Source: Sipunculus nudus
Lineage: Eukaryota > Annelida > Sipuncula > Golfingiida > Sipunculidae
Direction of reading: 5' to 3'
Assembly: GCA_026874595.1 (NCBI GenBank)
Contig: CM049307.1
Location: forward strand, 55,757,870-55,821,869
Length of the DNA: 64,000 bases
Within the stretch, counting starts at the first letter, position 1. The number at the start of each line of letters is the position of its first letter. Positions 38,612-51,311 of this stretch are shown here, piece by piece. Position numbers and translations under genes: made by a program. Under the pieces are notes generated by a model that did no database searches, was not told the DNA's origin, and saw only the letters and a list, made by a program, of their open reading frames with translations.

Positions 38612-38915
38612 TGGTCCTATTCAGGAATGCTCCCAAAACTGTTTGCATTCACTTGTCCAGCCCATATTTCCAGGTTCATTCATGCAGAAATATATGTATA
38701 TTTGTAAATATTTCTTGATGATGTGCCTGAATCCAGATCATTCTCTAGATCAACACTAAAATCTCCAATTCTTCATCGGCCCATTTCCAAAATGGCCTGA
38801 AAATTTCATGAGATTCAGTTCATGATTGTGTGAGTTATGTTGTGAACAAAAACACAAACACACCAACACACATGAACAGGGATGAACACGTACCCTCCTG
38901 GTGGAGGAAGTGAAC
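38612..38915 (+). repeat. Dispersed repeat family A, copy 4
   Basis: It has GTTTGCATTCACTTGTCC, AGGTTCATTCATGCAG, GAATCCAGATCA, GCCCATTTCCAAAATGGCC, GAGATTCAGTTCATGATTG and GAGTTATGTTGTGAACA in order, then CA-rich sequence and a palindromic CCTCCTGGTGGAGG near the end. A 14-base poly-G (38598..38611) abuts its left end. Confidence 0.8.
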
Positions 38916-39185
38916 TACTTCAAATATTCTTCTTTGCATAAGAGGTACCGGTATGTATTTTAATCAATTACCATACGGGCCAATGATGATATGGCACTCC
39001 TTTAAACTATGGGTGTGTACTGGATGAAGTGCACAATATACATTCAGTTTGACTTGTAACTGCAGGTGTCCTGGAATCAGTGATTGGTGCGTGCATCTGT
39101 TTCAGTCAGTTGATAACTATTCTGCTCTCTGACATGAAGTAAAATCAAATTCATACTACAGCGTGTTCAAGTTTATTTGAAAAAA

Positions 39186-39540
39186 ATCAAAGCAGATTTC
39201 CTTTTGAAATACAGAGAATGAGAGAGATATCAGTCTGACACACTGTGCAGTTGTTTAATATGGTATGTGGTTGTATCTTTGATGATTTGATTTATTGGTG
39301 AGCGTTCGATGCGTTCCGTTTGAAGTTCCAGCAAAACATGTGCTGTATTCTGTTATCATGCAATAAGCAAGTTAGGCAGATGATACCAAGCTATTCGTTT
39401 GTCAGGGGAGCTTGAAATATCACTCCTGTGCAGGCCTGTGTTTTTTCGCACACTGGAGCGTGAATAGTGAACAACAAACAACGATTACAACCACATTTGG
39501 ACCAGGTAAGCATACGGGTGCAACAGATTGCCTCTTTGAT
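39186..39540. promoter_or_regulatory. TCF/LEF-type sites upstream of a possible alternative axin start
   Basis: Three cores lie at 39186..39192 (AATCAAAGC), 39277..39283 (TCTTTGATG) and 39534..39540 (CTCTTTGATG). A consensus donor, CCAG|GTAAGC, lies between them at 39505/39506. Confidence 0.4.
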
Positions 39541-39775
39541 GTTTAACAAATAACTTGACTGATTCAGAGTTAATCACAGAGTGGAAATTTATGTCAGTGA
39601 GGCTGCAACTAGTGCAAGATGAGCTTCAGTTTATGGCTGCTTCATGTGACATAATAGGGCCTTTGACCTGCGAAGTATGGGCTAATTAGTAGTTGTCAAC
39701 TGAATCAGGGTAGTTTCAGTGATCTGTGTGGTTACAAAAAAATCTCCGAGTGATTTTCAAGGGTGATGCACAAAA

Positions 39776-39807
39776 ATGAACATCCTGATGAAAATAAGAG
39801 TGGTCAG
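39776..39807 (+). CDS. Possible alternative axin first exon (speculative)
   Basis: ATG at 39776 opens a short frame (MNILMKIRVV plus two bases) that ends at a perfect donor, GTCAG|GTAAGA. Its phase (two leftover bases) is exactly what axin exon 3 at 42408 requires, so the joined protein would read ...VVR-LYLQGG and lack the tankyrase motif and RGS domain. An alternative is that this and the donor at 39505 are chance motifs. There is no transcript evidence here. Confidence 0.25.
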
Positions 39808-39984
39808 GTAAGATCATTTTCCCATATGTATTTTAGTAATTGTCATGTCTTATTTGATGTGTTTTCCTATGCATTAATGTGACGATATAACAGGACAGGT
39901 AGCGGAAGTCTTATATATGGAGGAAGCCTCATGTTTTTGGAAAATGTCATGCTTTAATTGAAATGTTTTAAAATGTTATGTGAA

Positions 39985-40415
39985 CGATAGTATTTTTCAG
40001 CAACAGTGTGATCTGATAGGATGTGAGTGGCCAGGTACAAAATGGTTTCTCTCTGAAGTTTTCGAACTGTCACTGAGTGTTTAAGTGATTAATTTAAGAA
40101 TTAATTTGATTTGATTGTATGTAGGAAGCTAGGTGACACATTTTTTTCTGTTGTACTTTTGTGACTGTTATATGGTAACTGAAACAATCACTTGTTGGTT
40201 ATGATTTGATGGTTGGTATGTAAATAGTTGGTATGTAAACAAGAATTTTTCTGTTGTAAATTGCTGATCGCTTGTTGTGGTTGAAATGTTTTCTCCAGCA
40301 ATAATGTGATTTGATAGGATACAAGCACTGAGGCAACATATTTGTTAAACAGTTGTGGGTTAGTTGAAAATGTTTTTTCTTCAACATTAATGTGATGTGA
40401 TAGGATGTAATTTTT
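39985..40415. repeat. Degenerate repeats with GTGATxTGATAGGAT core
   Basis: Near 40005, 40303 and 40390 a TTTTTCxxCAAxAxTGTGAT block is followed by TGATAGGATxxxA. The spacing is irregular (about 300 and 85 bp). Probably a decayed satellite or transposon remnant. Confidence 0.5.
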
Positions 40416-42407
40416 CATCGTTTTATTTGACTGGATTGTGACAGATTGGGACTCGCTGGTGAAATAACATCATGCAGTCCAATAACCCGGCGAGGGACAG
40501 GTGTGAATTGATAGATACATTTTGACCTGCAGACTTGTCCACAATGACACAATCGTGGCTTCTACACAATGAGTCTGACACTAAGCTGAAAGCCAATATT
40601 GGGACAAGTATACACAGATATTTGGCAATTAAGACTATGGCAGTTGTGTTTTGTGAGGGACTTCCCTTCCTACCATCGGAGTGGTATTATAAGTACACAT
40701 CAGTATGAATTTACCAAAGTTGTCCGGTCTTAGCCCTTGAAGGACCAGACTTGTCAAGATGGCTTAACAGCATCTGTTGACGAGGGAATCAAAATGATGA
40801 ACAGAGGACAAAGGATGGCAAGATAAGTCTTGATGACTTGTATAATTTAATAGTATATCATTTGATTAATGAAGTGAGTGTAAAAGGATTTAGATTAGTT
40901 CATTATATAAAGGATTGCAGAAGAGGGAAGATTTGAAAAATTTATTAATTTGTTACCAAGCCCTTTGAGGAATTCTGGTTTTAATTTAGGGTCTGCCTAT
41001 ACATTTTATCCATTTACATAAGTTGGTAATATTGTACCTGGCAAATCTTACCTCCATGTAAATGAACTTACAATCAGTTAATTTTAGGAATTCTTAAATT
41101 AATTTCTTATTCAGGGCTTTGAAGGAAAATAAAATTATAAACATAGACTTTGGAGGAATTTTTCTTTATTAAATTTAGGTTAAGATTTATTTGTTAGTGG
41201 CACTAACAGTTTAGTGTTTGAGGTTTTGCTGGGAACAATTTAGAGCTCTGTTTATAGGATATAACTTGATTCGAACTTGGGCTTGGTTCAGAATTGCCGC
41301 GTGAAATCATCAAGGTTGCAATCCAGACAGGTGCTGGGCTGTCTTCTATTTGTATCTGTACTACAAAGGTGTTTTCAGTGGTTTGGAATCATCGTGTGTG
41401 GTTAGGAACAGAGGCACAGGATCTCACACATGCGTAACACAAGTGGATAGAGCTTGTGAACAGTTATCAAGAGAAAATTGAGTCATTTTCTTGTCTGACA
41501 GAGCAATAATTGGTTAAGCATTATAAATTGTCTCTGTGTATGTATTGACTTCAAAATGTTGAACACTCCTCCAGCGTGGGTTGACAGTCATTGGGCATGA
41601 TGGTGACTTTTGCAAATCGCTAACCGACTGATTTATTTGTATTGTTAATTTGGAGACATGATGAGGCCTTCTAGGTATTATGTGTCATTAAACAACTAGA
41701 GTCTCATTCTGGGTGTCTGCTAAGTGTGATATGTAGGCTTATTGTATCCTCATTATGGCGAATCATCCAGCATAAGGTCCAGTAGGGGCACATTAATTTG
41801 TATTATTTGTTACCATGCTTAAAGCAGGATTGAACATTAGGTGTGCCAGACCCATTTGTCATTAGGTTGTGCCAAGCATGCTACTGGTGCTCCACTGTTG
41901 ATTTGTAATGACTTAATGTAAATAAACATGTTAGTCATAATGATGTTAATCATCTGAGACTGTGATGCACACGGTATAAAAGTATTGATGAACTTGTAGA
42001 TGAAATAATTCAAAATGTTTTGGTTTCAGTAAATATGAAATTTATCAAAATGTAGAAAATCATAGTAAAATTAAACCATAGTATCCCGACTTTGTCTTGG
42101 GATACAATAATTGTTTATAAGGGTTCTTATGACATTAGTAACCAGGTTTATCTTGTGTGCATGTGTGTGTGTTAATGCTGTGTGTGTGTATTTGTGGATG
42201 ATCTTGGGATATAAAAAAAATTGCTCAAGGGATGAAACTGAAAACTGAATATGAGAAAATCCATATAGAACATTTACCAGTATATAAACTGACAAAAAGG
42301 TTGATTTTATTTGTATTGGAAATGTTCAGTTTTCATCTTTTGTTGATGTTATATCTACTTGTGGCATAAATTTGCTGCATTTTCACCATCTTGCCTTTCT
42401 TTTGCAG

Positions 42408-42551
42408 GTTGTACTTACAAGGTGGTGCTCGCAATTTAAACCCTTACCATGTTTCCTACGCACCCGTTTCAACGCAAGACACCACAGAAGTGCAGAGTTT
42501 GTCCAGCGACCAACTCACTGATGATACCATGTCCCTCACAGACAGCAGTGT
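42408..42551 (+). CDS. axin: Axin, exon encoding the NPYHV and SLTDSSVDG segment
   Basis: One leading base completes Gly326. The exon then encodes 47 residues (327-373) and two bases of codon 374. NPYHV, the acidic-serine stretch QSLSSDQLTDDT and MSLTDSSV correspond to vertebrate axin (NPYYVN...SLSSDADTLSLTDSSVDG), the region between the RGS domain and the GSK3-binding helix. The acceptor is CTTTTGCAG and the donor AGTGT|GTAAGT. Entry phase matches the RGS exon and exit phase matches 55298, so no exon is missing in this chain. No catalytic function; this is a flexible, probably phosphorylated linker. Confidence 0.95.
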
Positions 42552-45500
42552 GTAAGTACTTCACATTTCTTGCTGGTGCTTTTCTGTTCCAGCGGGGGAG
42601 CCAGCAACTACTGGGCTGTCAAGAGTGTTGAGATTTACAGCGAGCAAACAAATTGAGTAATTACTTGTACTTGCTTTGGTCTCTGTGGTGTTATCATAGT
42701 TAAAGTTTTACTGAGGGCAATTACAGAATGCCAAAGCCTGTGTTCTCTCAGATGCCTTTTTTTTACGTTCTCTCCGTTAGGCATTCCAGCATCGGAGCAT
42801 CCGCTGTCTTTCAGGCTTTGAGAGAGAAAAATGACAGGTGAATTATTTAGGTCAGGGTGAATACAGGTTTTTGGATCACTCTTACAGCTAGAATGCAGCT
42901 AAATGTCAATGGTCTGCCCAAGTTGTTTTGTAGTAGTATTATAGAGTTTTTTATTAATAAATAAGTATGTTTTATGTTAAAGATTGCTTCTTCTTCAGAC
43001 ATGATATTGAATTTGTCATAAACAGAAATTTGTTATCAAAATTACAGTAGAGCTGCCTTATTCAGATCTCTTTTTGGATTCTTATTTGAGGAGCTGTGTT
43101 ATTAACAAAAGAGGATAGGTAATCAATAGGGGAAGCTCTACCATTATAGAGATGATACCATCTATTCAGGAGTTACTATAAGCATGAGTTCTGTTATTAT
43201 TTTGAATCTGTTAAAGTATGAGAGCCATTTTCAACAAAATGGAATTCACACCAAGTGAGATTATTTATTGTTTCCCATCAACAGTGAAATTGACATTGAG
43301 TTTATTATCTTAATAATCCTTAATAATCAAATTAACATTTATGAAGCAAATTAGATTAAACATTTACTGAGTTCCAGAGAATAATAATTGAGTTCAGTAG
43401 AAATTGATGCATATATAATACTTGAATGTTTAACTATTTGTATTCTTGAATGGCAATATGATATTAAATTAAGGTCATTTCAGATCAGGATACAGTAGAA
43501 ATGATATCACATTTTGCGGATGTGGTGTTATGTCATGAAAGAACTTAATTTGATTTAAGTAGGAAAAACCACTTAATGCAAACCGCATGTTAAGATAGAA
43601 AAGAGCACATCCTCAGATATAACCCAGTTCCCTGATAATAACAGTGTGGTTCAGTGTCATGTGCAGAAGGGGGTTATCTTCAAGTTCAGTGGCCCAGCAC
43701 ACCTGCTGAAATGTATGTGATTTTACACAGTGTTGGGGGAAAGAAACCAGTCTGCTGATATCCAAACATATCATCATAAACTGCCCACAGGAATTAGTGT
43801 CACATGTCTCATGACTCCTAGTCTGAGGTAATAAAACCAAATTCATGGTTTCTGACAAAGAACACTGCCATCTCAGTTGTGGTTATCAGGGAGATGCACA
43901 GCAAGAGCAACTTTTTTGGTCCGGCAGTTGCTAACTTTGATGTTTTATGGACCTCCCTGCATGTGTGTAGATCTCCTGGAATACGGATGTTGAGTTTTGG
44001 CAGATGCAACAGACATAAAAGAATGGCTTGACATCCTGGTATTAGTGGCATATCTATGACCGTTTTTAGCTGTGACACTTTGAATTATCTGTATCTGTTT
44101 ATGGATCTTTCATAGTATGACATATGTCACGTACTATTTTGAAATAGCAGATATTTTTTTTTATGATTTCTCCCTTATGCATACCTGGATATATCAAACC
44201 TTTCTTAAAACTGACAGGATTCATACAAAAATATTAGCTGAAGTTTTTTTTAGATATTTTATTGTATTATAACTTAATTTTCAGCTTGCTTGGAATTAGA
44301 TTAAGCTTTGAGTGTCATCACAACTTTGTCTTCCCTTGTATATTATGCATGTACAACAGAACCGTGTAACAAATCAGACCTCCAAAATATCTTTTGTTTT
44401 CAGGGAGCATATACATAATATATCTAGGACACTGATTTTTGTTTCCATTTTGTTGGTTTATAGTATGAGGTTTTTCGGTGATGCTCAGTCTTTCAGGGCT
44501 GTGTTGGTGATTTTTGCGTTACTTTTAGTGGTCTGACTTTCCATACAGCCTGCTATCTGGTAAGATTGTGTATCCGAGGTTTCTGTAACTAGCAGTCTTG
44601 CAGGCAAGCAATGTTTATGTTGATGGCGAGTGCTAAGGATATTGGCTAACTGCACAAACCTGGGCACTGTGTCTGTGAGCTATTGAAACACAGGACTGGG
44701 GCCAAGTAGCAAGAACAGTACCACTGTTTAGGAGTAGCTAGCTTGATTTGTAGGTATAAGCGAATCCAAACACATGCTGACCATCACAGCGGGGATGGCT
44801 ACATCGTTTCCAACCAACACCCGTTCCCTTAAGTCCAGTTATGTGTGCACATCATTCCTTGTATTCTCAATTCTCTTGGCATTGTGGCAACTGGGTTAAT
44901 TCAGAAAACTGGCTACCCATGGCCAGTTTGGTAAAATGGTACGGAACCCACATCAGTAGGTTTGGGGTACTTGGGATGTCAGAATGCCTGGTGGTTTACT
45001 TCACAGGTTTACCAGCCTGCCCCTACATCTTAGCACCAGGGCCCTCATACCCCATGATCAAAGGGAGGATCCGGTTTCGTTAGCGGGGCACTCCGGCAGT
45101 GTATTTGTGGGCATAAATCCTTTTGGTACTCCTTAGAAAAGGCCATCAACAGTTGTTGCAGGCCTAGAGTTGGGAGGTTGAGCTTCCATGCTGGCTGGGC
45201 CTTGAGGGCTGTGCTGGTTTTGTGGTGGTGTTGCTTGCTGGTCTTGCTGCTGCTTGTACAGTGCAGGAACCTTCAACACAGTGCTGGACAGTCAATACTC
45301 TGACAGCCATCCTTTGTGAAGCCACCTTACCGCTGGCACTTACAGGACTGCTTGATAGCAGGTGTACCAGTAGCACCCACAGCCAATGGAAACCCTATAT
45401 GTTTTCACAGCTTTACTCCAGAGGATTGTTTTATGCACTGTCCAAAGCAATCATTCATCGCGAGCTCATTGTAGCTATAGGGTCTTTAACAGCTGAAGGC

Positions 45501-46018
45501 GCACAGGCTGCTGAACTGGATATTAGTTAACAGTTACAAAGGTGTCTTGTAATAAAAATAATAATTATAATGCAGGAAGAAATGTTTTCAGGAAAAGCTA
45601 GTAATTAGATTGTAACAACGAGCTAAATATAAGATATTACCTTGTACTACAAAAAAATTACAAAAATGTATCATTGACATAATGGAAGAGGTGTGAGAAA
45701 TCTTTTGAAATGTTTTGGATTTTTTAAGGAACTTCTTTAACAAGAACCAGACATAAAATACAGGATTCGCCAATGTCATTATAGCAGGGAGATCAGTTTA
45801 GGGGAGTTCAGAATTAAAAAAAAAGTATATATATTTATTTCTTTGAAGGTGTGTTGTGACTTTCACATAAATATTAAATTTTTATCAGGTCCATCCTAAT
45901 TTTTTTCTAAATTACGGTGATCAAGTTTTCAGTGAGATTAAGGGAAATGAGTTTAGAATTAAAATAACATTTGAGTTCTATTTAGGAAATGTTGTAGGGT
46001 AGGTGAGTAAAATATATA

Positions 46019-47337
46019 CTGTAGATTCAGATATTATCGTGGGCTTAAAATTTCGTCGATTTTGCGCAAAACGCATATCGTGGGGTATTTGAATTCGTGG
46101 AAAGACAATGAAAATTTTAGGAAATCATGGTTTATAAACATCTCCATAGAAGTAACGCAAGGAAGACGAGAGCTGGTAATACAGACGGTTGTTCGACTGA
46201 GATGTTTATCACTCGGTTGTGCCTGTACCGCGGTCAGTCTGGTCAATGTTGCGCAAACAAGCTTCGCCCGGCCAGAGCTTAACAAAGGAATTAATCAGCC
46301 GTGATTTACCCGCGGCACACGATACATCGCCTTTAAGTTATAACAAACGATCACATCACGTACACAGAAAACGTAATCCCTCACTTGATCGGAGGAAAAT
46401 GAAACGGGGCCCGTCCGTTTTTAACTTTATGTTCATCATGGCGGTTGTCACATGTGGCGCCTGTAAATCCCGAAGGCAGCCCTAGGACAAGAGGTTCGTT
46501 CGTTATTCGACGTATCAACTATTTGGATATTATAAAACAAATAGAAATCGGTTTAACGTGTCGACTAGACAGAGATCGACTTATCTGAAAATTAGCGGGA
46601 CATAATTTGCTCACTTATATTCTGCGACACTTAGGCCTACTTACGCGAACATTTATGCACAGCTATCGGCAATATTTGGAAGAAGTACCTCTTGTCTTAT
46701 TAATGGCTCACATTTATGCACCAAGCTGTAGTTGGCAATATTCGGAATATGTGTTTTTTAACACTTTACATTCGCATCCCGCGGTAATGCAAATGAGATT
46801 ACATGGACGAGCCTCGGTAACCGTGGTAACGAACATTAGCTCATGTGTCGTTCTTGGCGTGTCAGTACTGTACCGCTTTCCGTGATAGAAATGTCCTATT
46901 GTTCTGGAATATTTCACCCGAAATGTTGACAAAAAGGAAATGTGGGGATATGTTTTCAGTTCAAAGTAAAGTTTGATATTGTTTTAATGTAAACATTTCA
47001 GGAAGACGTGTTCGTGCGATATTAATGGAAATTAGGGAATTGACAACTGAATATTTATAAAACACGTATTGTTTATAGTAGTTTGCAGAAAAAAAAGATT
47101 CAACAAATTTATTATATGCATCAATGACAATCATAAAATAGTAATAATCATTTTTGTTTTACCTTTATTGAAAACTCAGCCAGTGATAATAAATGTAGAT
47201 GAAATTTGCTACCAGCTGCCGTTTAGATGTTCTCTGACCGTGTGATTTTTTTATCGTTTGGATCATGAATTCGTGGATAACCTTGATCCACGAAAACCAC
47301 GAAAATAAAATCCCAACTAATATTTCTGAATCTACAG
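46019..47337. mobile_element. TA-flanked inverted-repeat element, CTGTAGATTC ends
   Basis: The left end CTGTAGATTCAGATATTATCG is mirrored at the right end (CTGTAGATTCAGAAATATTAG on the minus strand), and the similarity extends into GTGG/CGTGG-rich sequence. TA flanks both ends (46017..46018 and 47338..47339). At 1,319 bp it is longer than a typical MITE, but the longest internal frame is about 90 codons, so no transposase is present. The interior is GC-richer than the surroundings and may be captured sequence. Confidence 0.85.
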
Positions 47338-48547
47338 TATTGGATTTTCGCCATGTTGTTAGTCATTATATAAATCCTTCCTTGCATTCCTAACCAATCC
47401 CCACATTTATCTGTACCATTGTTATACAGTGGCATGAATGCCTTTACAAGGTTTGTGACAGTTTGTCTCCAGTTTGTCCAGTGATCTTTGATTAGAACTG
47501 CAGCATTTGGTCCGGTCTACTATTCATACAAGGCTTCGTAGCCATAATAACATGCCTTGGTATGGCTTCATTTTAATTTGTATACTCATATAGGGCTTCC
47601 TTGTTGATCGTGGGACAATACACTGGTGCACGGCAAATACAGGCACAAGTTGCCGCTGGCTGTATGGCAGGATCTAATAGCGGCAAGATGAAAGAGCACA
47701 AATCCAGTGGTGGTTTGTGGGACTGATTTAGGGGCCTCGATCCATGAATGCTGGCTATTGTTCATGCTAGCTCTCTCAGGCATGATTTTTGGCACCCATG
47801 TTAGAGTCACCTCTAGTCCTGTTTTGATTTTGTGTTAACACAGAGGTCATACATTTTCGGTGTCTCCTATCTTTGCAGAGACAGCCTCAGTTATTGTTCA
47901 TCTGTGCTGACCCTGAGGGCCTTGTTGTAGTTTACATTATGTTGATTCAAATTGTATTTCCACATATGGGTGCAAACATACAGAAATATTTCCCAGCTCT
48001 CCCTGCGGATACTTGTATTGAATCTGTGTCTTTTTTATTTTTATTGATACCACATTTTCAGTACCCAAACCCAGCTGTGTGTACATTTTGGGTATTTTTT
48101 TCTCATACATGTATCAAACAATTCACATGTTATTTGGTGAAAGTGTGGGAAAACCTGACAGTTCACATGTTCCTGTATAGGATGGTAAAACAGGAGAAAT
48201 TTGGACAAAAACTGCAGAATTATGTTGTTACCATGCTAACATCTGTTATCACTGGCCCTTCAAGTACAGCTAAGTGCTTATGCAAATCTGTTCATTCAGA
48301 GATCGTCAGCTATAATCTGACGTGACTTCAAAGAGTTACCCCGCTCCAGCGATGATAACACAGCGTTGAAGGGTTCCTAATATCTTGATGAAGGGGGATA
48401 TCCACAGTAAGAGTAGCTTTTGAGAGATATTTTCCTGGCTGCTTGTGCATGTGGTGGCCGCTCTGTTGTGCATGGGTACCAGGCATGTTAAACCAGAAGG
48501 AAACTGGCATCCCCCACACCAGTCAAAAGGCTACACAGCCAAGGCCC

Positions 48548-49977
48548 ATCAAAGAACCAGGTTTTGTTATGCAAAAAAAGGCACACACACAGGGAAAAGA
48601 GATAGAGCCCTTTGATTTGCTGTATCAATAGATACAGACTGATTGAGTGAACAGATGGGCCACAACATAGAGGTGACATCTTGCCCCATGCGATCCCCGC
48701 AGCTCTTTGATGTTGATTGGTTCTGTGGCCAGTGCAATGTCATGCCAGCCACATGGTGAAGAGGGTCTCCCACTTATCTCCCTCTCCATTCCCTGGCAAG
48801 ACTTCAAAGGCCTCTCCCTGTCCAAGGCTCCCTCTCTCATATCGTGTTTACTCCTGGCTGTGTTCTGCTGCTTGTTTGTAACTTGTGGCGCTATGGGGCC
48901 TCTCCTGGGTGTGTGCAAAACAAATGGCCCGAATGAAAGCTTGCATCATGAGACATGTCTTCAGTGTCAAGAGCCTGGTCATCAGCAAGATTTATTCTGG
49001 ATGCCTCACGGGGATGATCACAGATACATGTTCTCACTGGTCATCTAATATGCAAGGTATGCCTGATTTTTGTGATGTACGTCATTGATAAATACTAACA
49101 TGATAGGGTCTTCACTGCATCATTTATGTGTCTCGAATATGTCGAGTTTCACTGTGTAGTTTGTGTTGCGAATAAAAAAATGGCAAATGTAAGGTTATAA
49201 CTTCTCTTCAAAATTTCATTTTTCCTGAAAATCATTATGGTTAATTGGATAGCCTTATTGCTGGCCCAAATTGTTTTCTGTGTCATTGTGAATTAATGTG
49301 CAGTGCCATTTTTGGAGCTTGAGTACCCCCGAAAAATGGCCGAGTGGTGCATTTTGGAGTTCAAATATTCAAGCAGCCCCATATCAAGGCAGCATTAGTG
49401 GTGTTTTTTTGTGCCTCTGTGCCGACTGCACATTGGACGATATTTCAACACAATTTGGGAACGTCTGGTCACAGTGCCAGGAGTGGCCATTAAGGGTTGC
49501 CATGTCAACAAGGGGGATTTGGATAAGGTGCCGCACTGCTGTGCTTTAAATGTGAAGAGAATATTTAATCGCAAAGACCGGCAGCTGTACCGAAAATCTC
49601 TCCCAAGAAGGCCATCCACAGTAAACCTATTTTGGTATTCCGGGGATTGTGAATATTGTTTTACCTGGTCGGTGTAACAACTGCTCCGCCAAGTGCATGG
49701 TTGTATGAGCTTCTGGCCTCCTCAGTTTGACAGGAACTACCCCATACATCAACACAAATGAAGTTTACCCAACAATTACGGCTGGTGATTTTGTGTGGCA
49801 GAGGGCCAATATGGCTATGTTGATACAGCGGCTATCATTGTAAAGATGTGGCCCACTTTGATGTGATTGGAAAGATCAAAGGGACCTCAGCCTCCGTGCC
49901 TGCTAAACTGCCCCATCCAAGCTAATGTGTTGGTGTGGGGCTGAAAGCTTGATTAACTCTCATTGGCAGACTTTGAT
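48548..49977. promoter_or_regulatory. TCF/LEF-site cluster, six cores in 1.4 kb
   Basis: Cores lie at 48548 (CCATCAAAGAA), 48610 (CCCTTTGATTT), 48705 (CTCTTTGATGT), 49856 (CACTTTGATGT), 49875 (AGATCAAAGGG) and 49971 (GACTTTGATCAT). The 49856 and 49875 sites face each other 19 bp apart. The host block, about 47.45-50.35 kb, is unique and GC-richer than the intron average. Confidence 0.5.
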
Positions 49978-50852
49978 CATATTCTAGAACCAACTGGCCA
50001 GGCCTACTCCTGGAAATCACAATAGAAGATGGATGGCTTTATGAAAGTTTAATATGGCCACATGGTCTGAAGTTTAATGCATCAGTGTGGACAGGCAGTG
50101 CTTCAGATCTCTCAATGGCAGCATTGTTTTATGGCCCTATGCTGTGTTACAACTTGGCAGGTTATATCGGCAAAGGATAACCCAGCCTTAAAAATCCCTG
50201 CCAGGCCATTGTGACAATCCACATCCAAGGAGTTAGTGGCGTTCCTCTCAGAGCCTTCTGGCGGACTTTTGTCAGATTTACATGAGCAGATTAGGACATA
50301 TATCACAGCATTTTGTGGACAGGTCTTTAACAAAGGCTGTTCTGGATGTTATTTCTTGGGAGTATTTACTATCTTATTTTCTAGGGTAAGTTTACATTTT
50401 TATTACCTGTTACAAAATATAAAACCGGATTCTATGAAATTTTTTTTTATTATGAAAAATTTTTCAAAATGTTGACCTTGCATTCAGGTGGTGATTGATA
50501 TTATTGAAATTCAAAATTTTTTTCTAGCTACCAGTACCTTCTTTCAAAAATATACAGTGATTTTTAGATATAAATTAAATTAATGGTGGAATAATTATAA
50601 GTGAAGGATTTTAAAGTTTTTTTTAACAGTTTTAGGATGAGCTGAGGGTGATAAATTTTTGTTTAGTGAAGAAGGGAACAGACCTGAATAATGTTTTTAA
50701 ATTGTACATGTAGATATGACACATTTAAAATAGGGAGTAAAATAAAATATAAAAGGACATACCACAGGCCCTCAGCACTGGAAAACAATAAATCCCTTTA
50801 ATGGTGTCGCCATCTGTTGGGTAGTATTTGAACTAAAGTCACAAATAACCTT

Positions 50853-51194
50853 AAGGCCAAAATAAAAAAAAAAGTATGGTTCTCAAGCACTTTTTTTCAC
50901 AAAATCAATGCGGGCGGGCTCTTTTTTTATTTTAAATTTTTTGGTATGTTTCGATAAAAATGTCAAATGATAAGGGAAAAGCATGAAAATAACAGTTTTA
51001 TTTTGCTAAATAAGTAAAATCACTACAAAATAAAGGAAATTGTATGAATTTATTTTCTTGAAAGAAATGTCAGAGCGGCAGCAGCTCAAAATTGGAAAGT
51101 TTTTATTGAAAATCAAAATAAAAATTTTTGATGCGGGGGTTTAAAATTGATGCGGGCGGTGCCTGAGAACCATGCCTTTAATTTTTTTTGGCCT
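50853..51194. mobile_element. 342 bp MITE, AGGCCAAAA ends, copy 1
   Basis: The left end AGGCCAAAATAAAA...GTATGGTTCTCAAGC and the inverted right end (AGGCCAAAAAAAATT...GCATGGTTCTCAGGC) form imperfect terminal inverted repeats. Each is followed inward by a GCGGGCGG block. A second, about equally long copy lies at 62283..62622 in the same orientation, which confirms an interspersed element. Confidence 0.93.
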
Positions 51195-51311
51195 AAATCC
51201 TGTTTGGTGGACTTTAGATATTCTACCCAGGACACCAGTCAGTCATTATATCATTACAAGATTAATAAAAATATAAAATCAAAATTCATTTATTGAATTT
51301 ATACTTTCAAA

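Larger units (their letters stand above)
20777..42407 (+). other. axin intron after the RGS exon (21.6 kb)
   Basis: This large intron holds a TCF-site cluster (26920..27479), family A repeats (29262 and 38612), the pearl/Helitron-like element (29678..31039), poly-G/C runs, a second TCF group (39186..39540), a possible alternative first exon (39776..39807) and degenerate repeats at 40 kb. GC-richer unique blocks lie at about 26540..27730, 31780..32660, 33280..34100 and 35560..36060. Open frames in these blocks overlap on both strands and show no domain, so they are read as non-coding. The acceptor is CTTTTGCAG at 42407. Confidence 0.85.

Noticed and set aside
47873-48325. 150-codon plus-strand frame
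   Set aside because: Hydrophobic, low-information translation without domain or start context; it lies in an enhancer-like intronic block.
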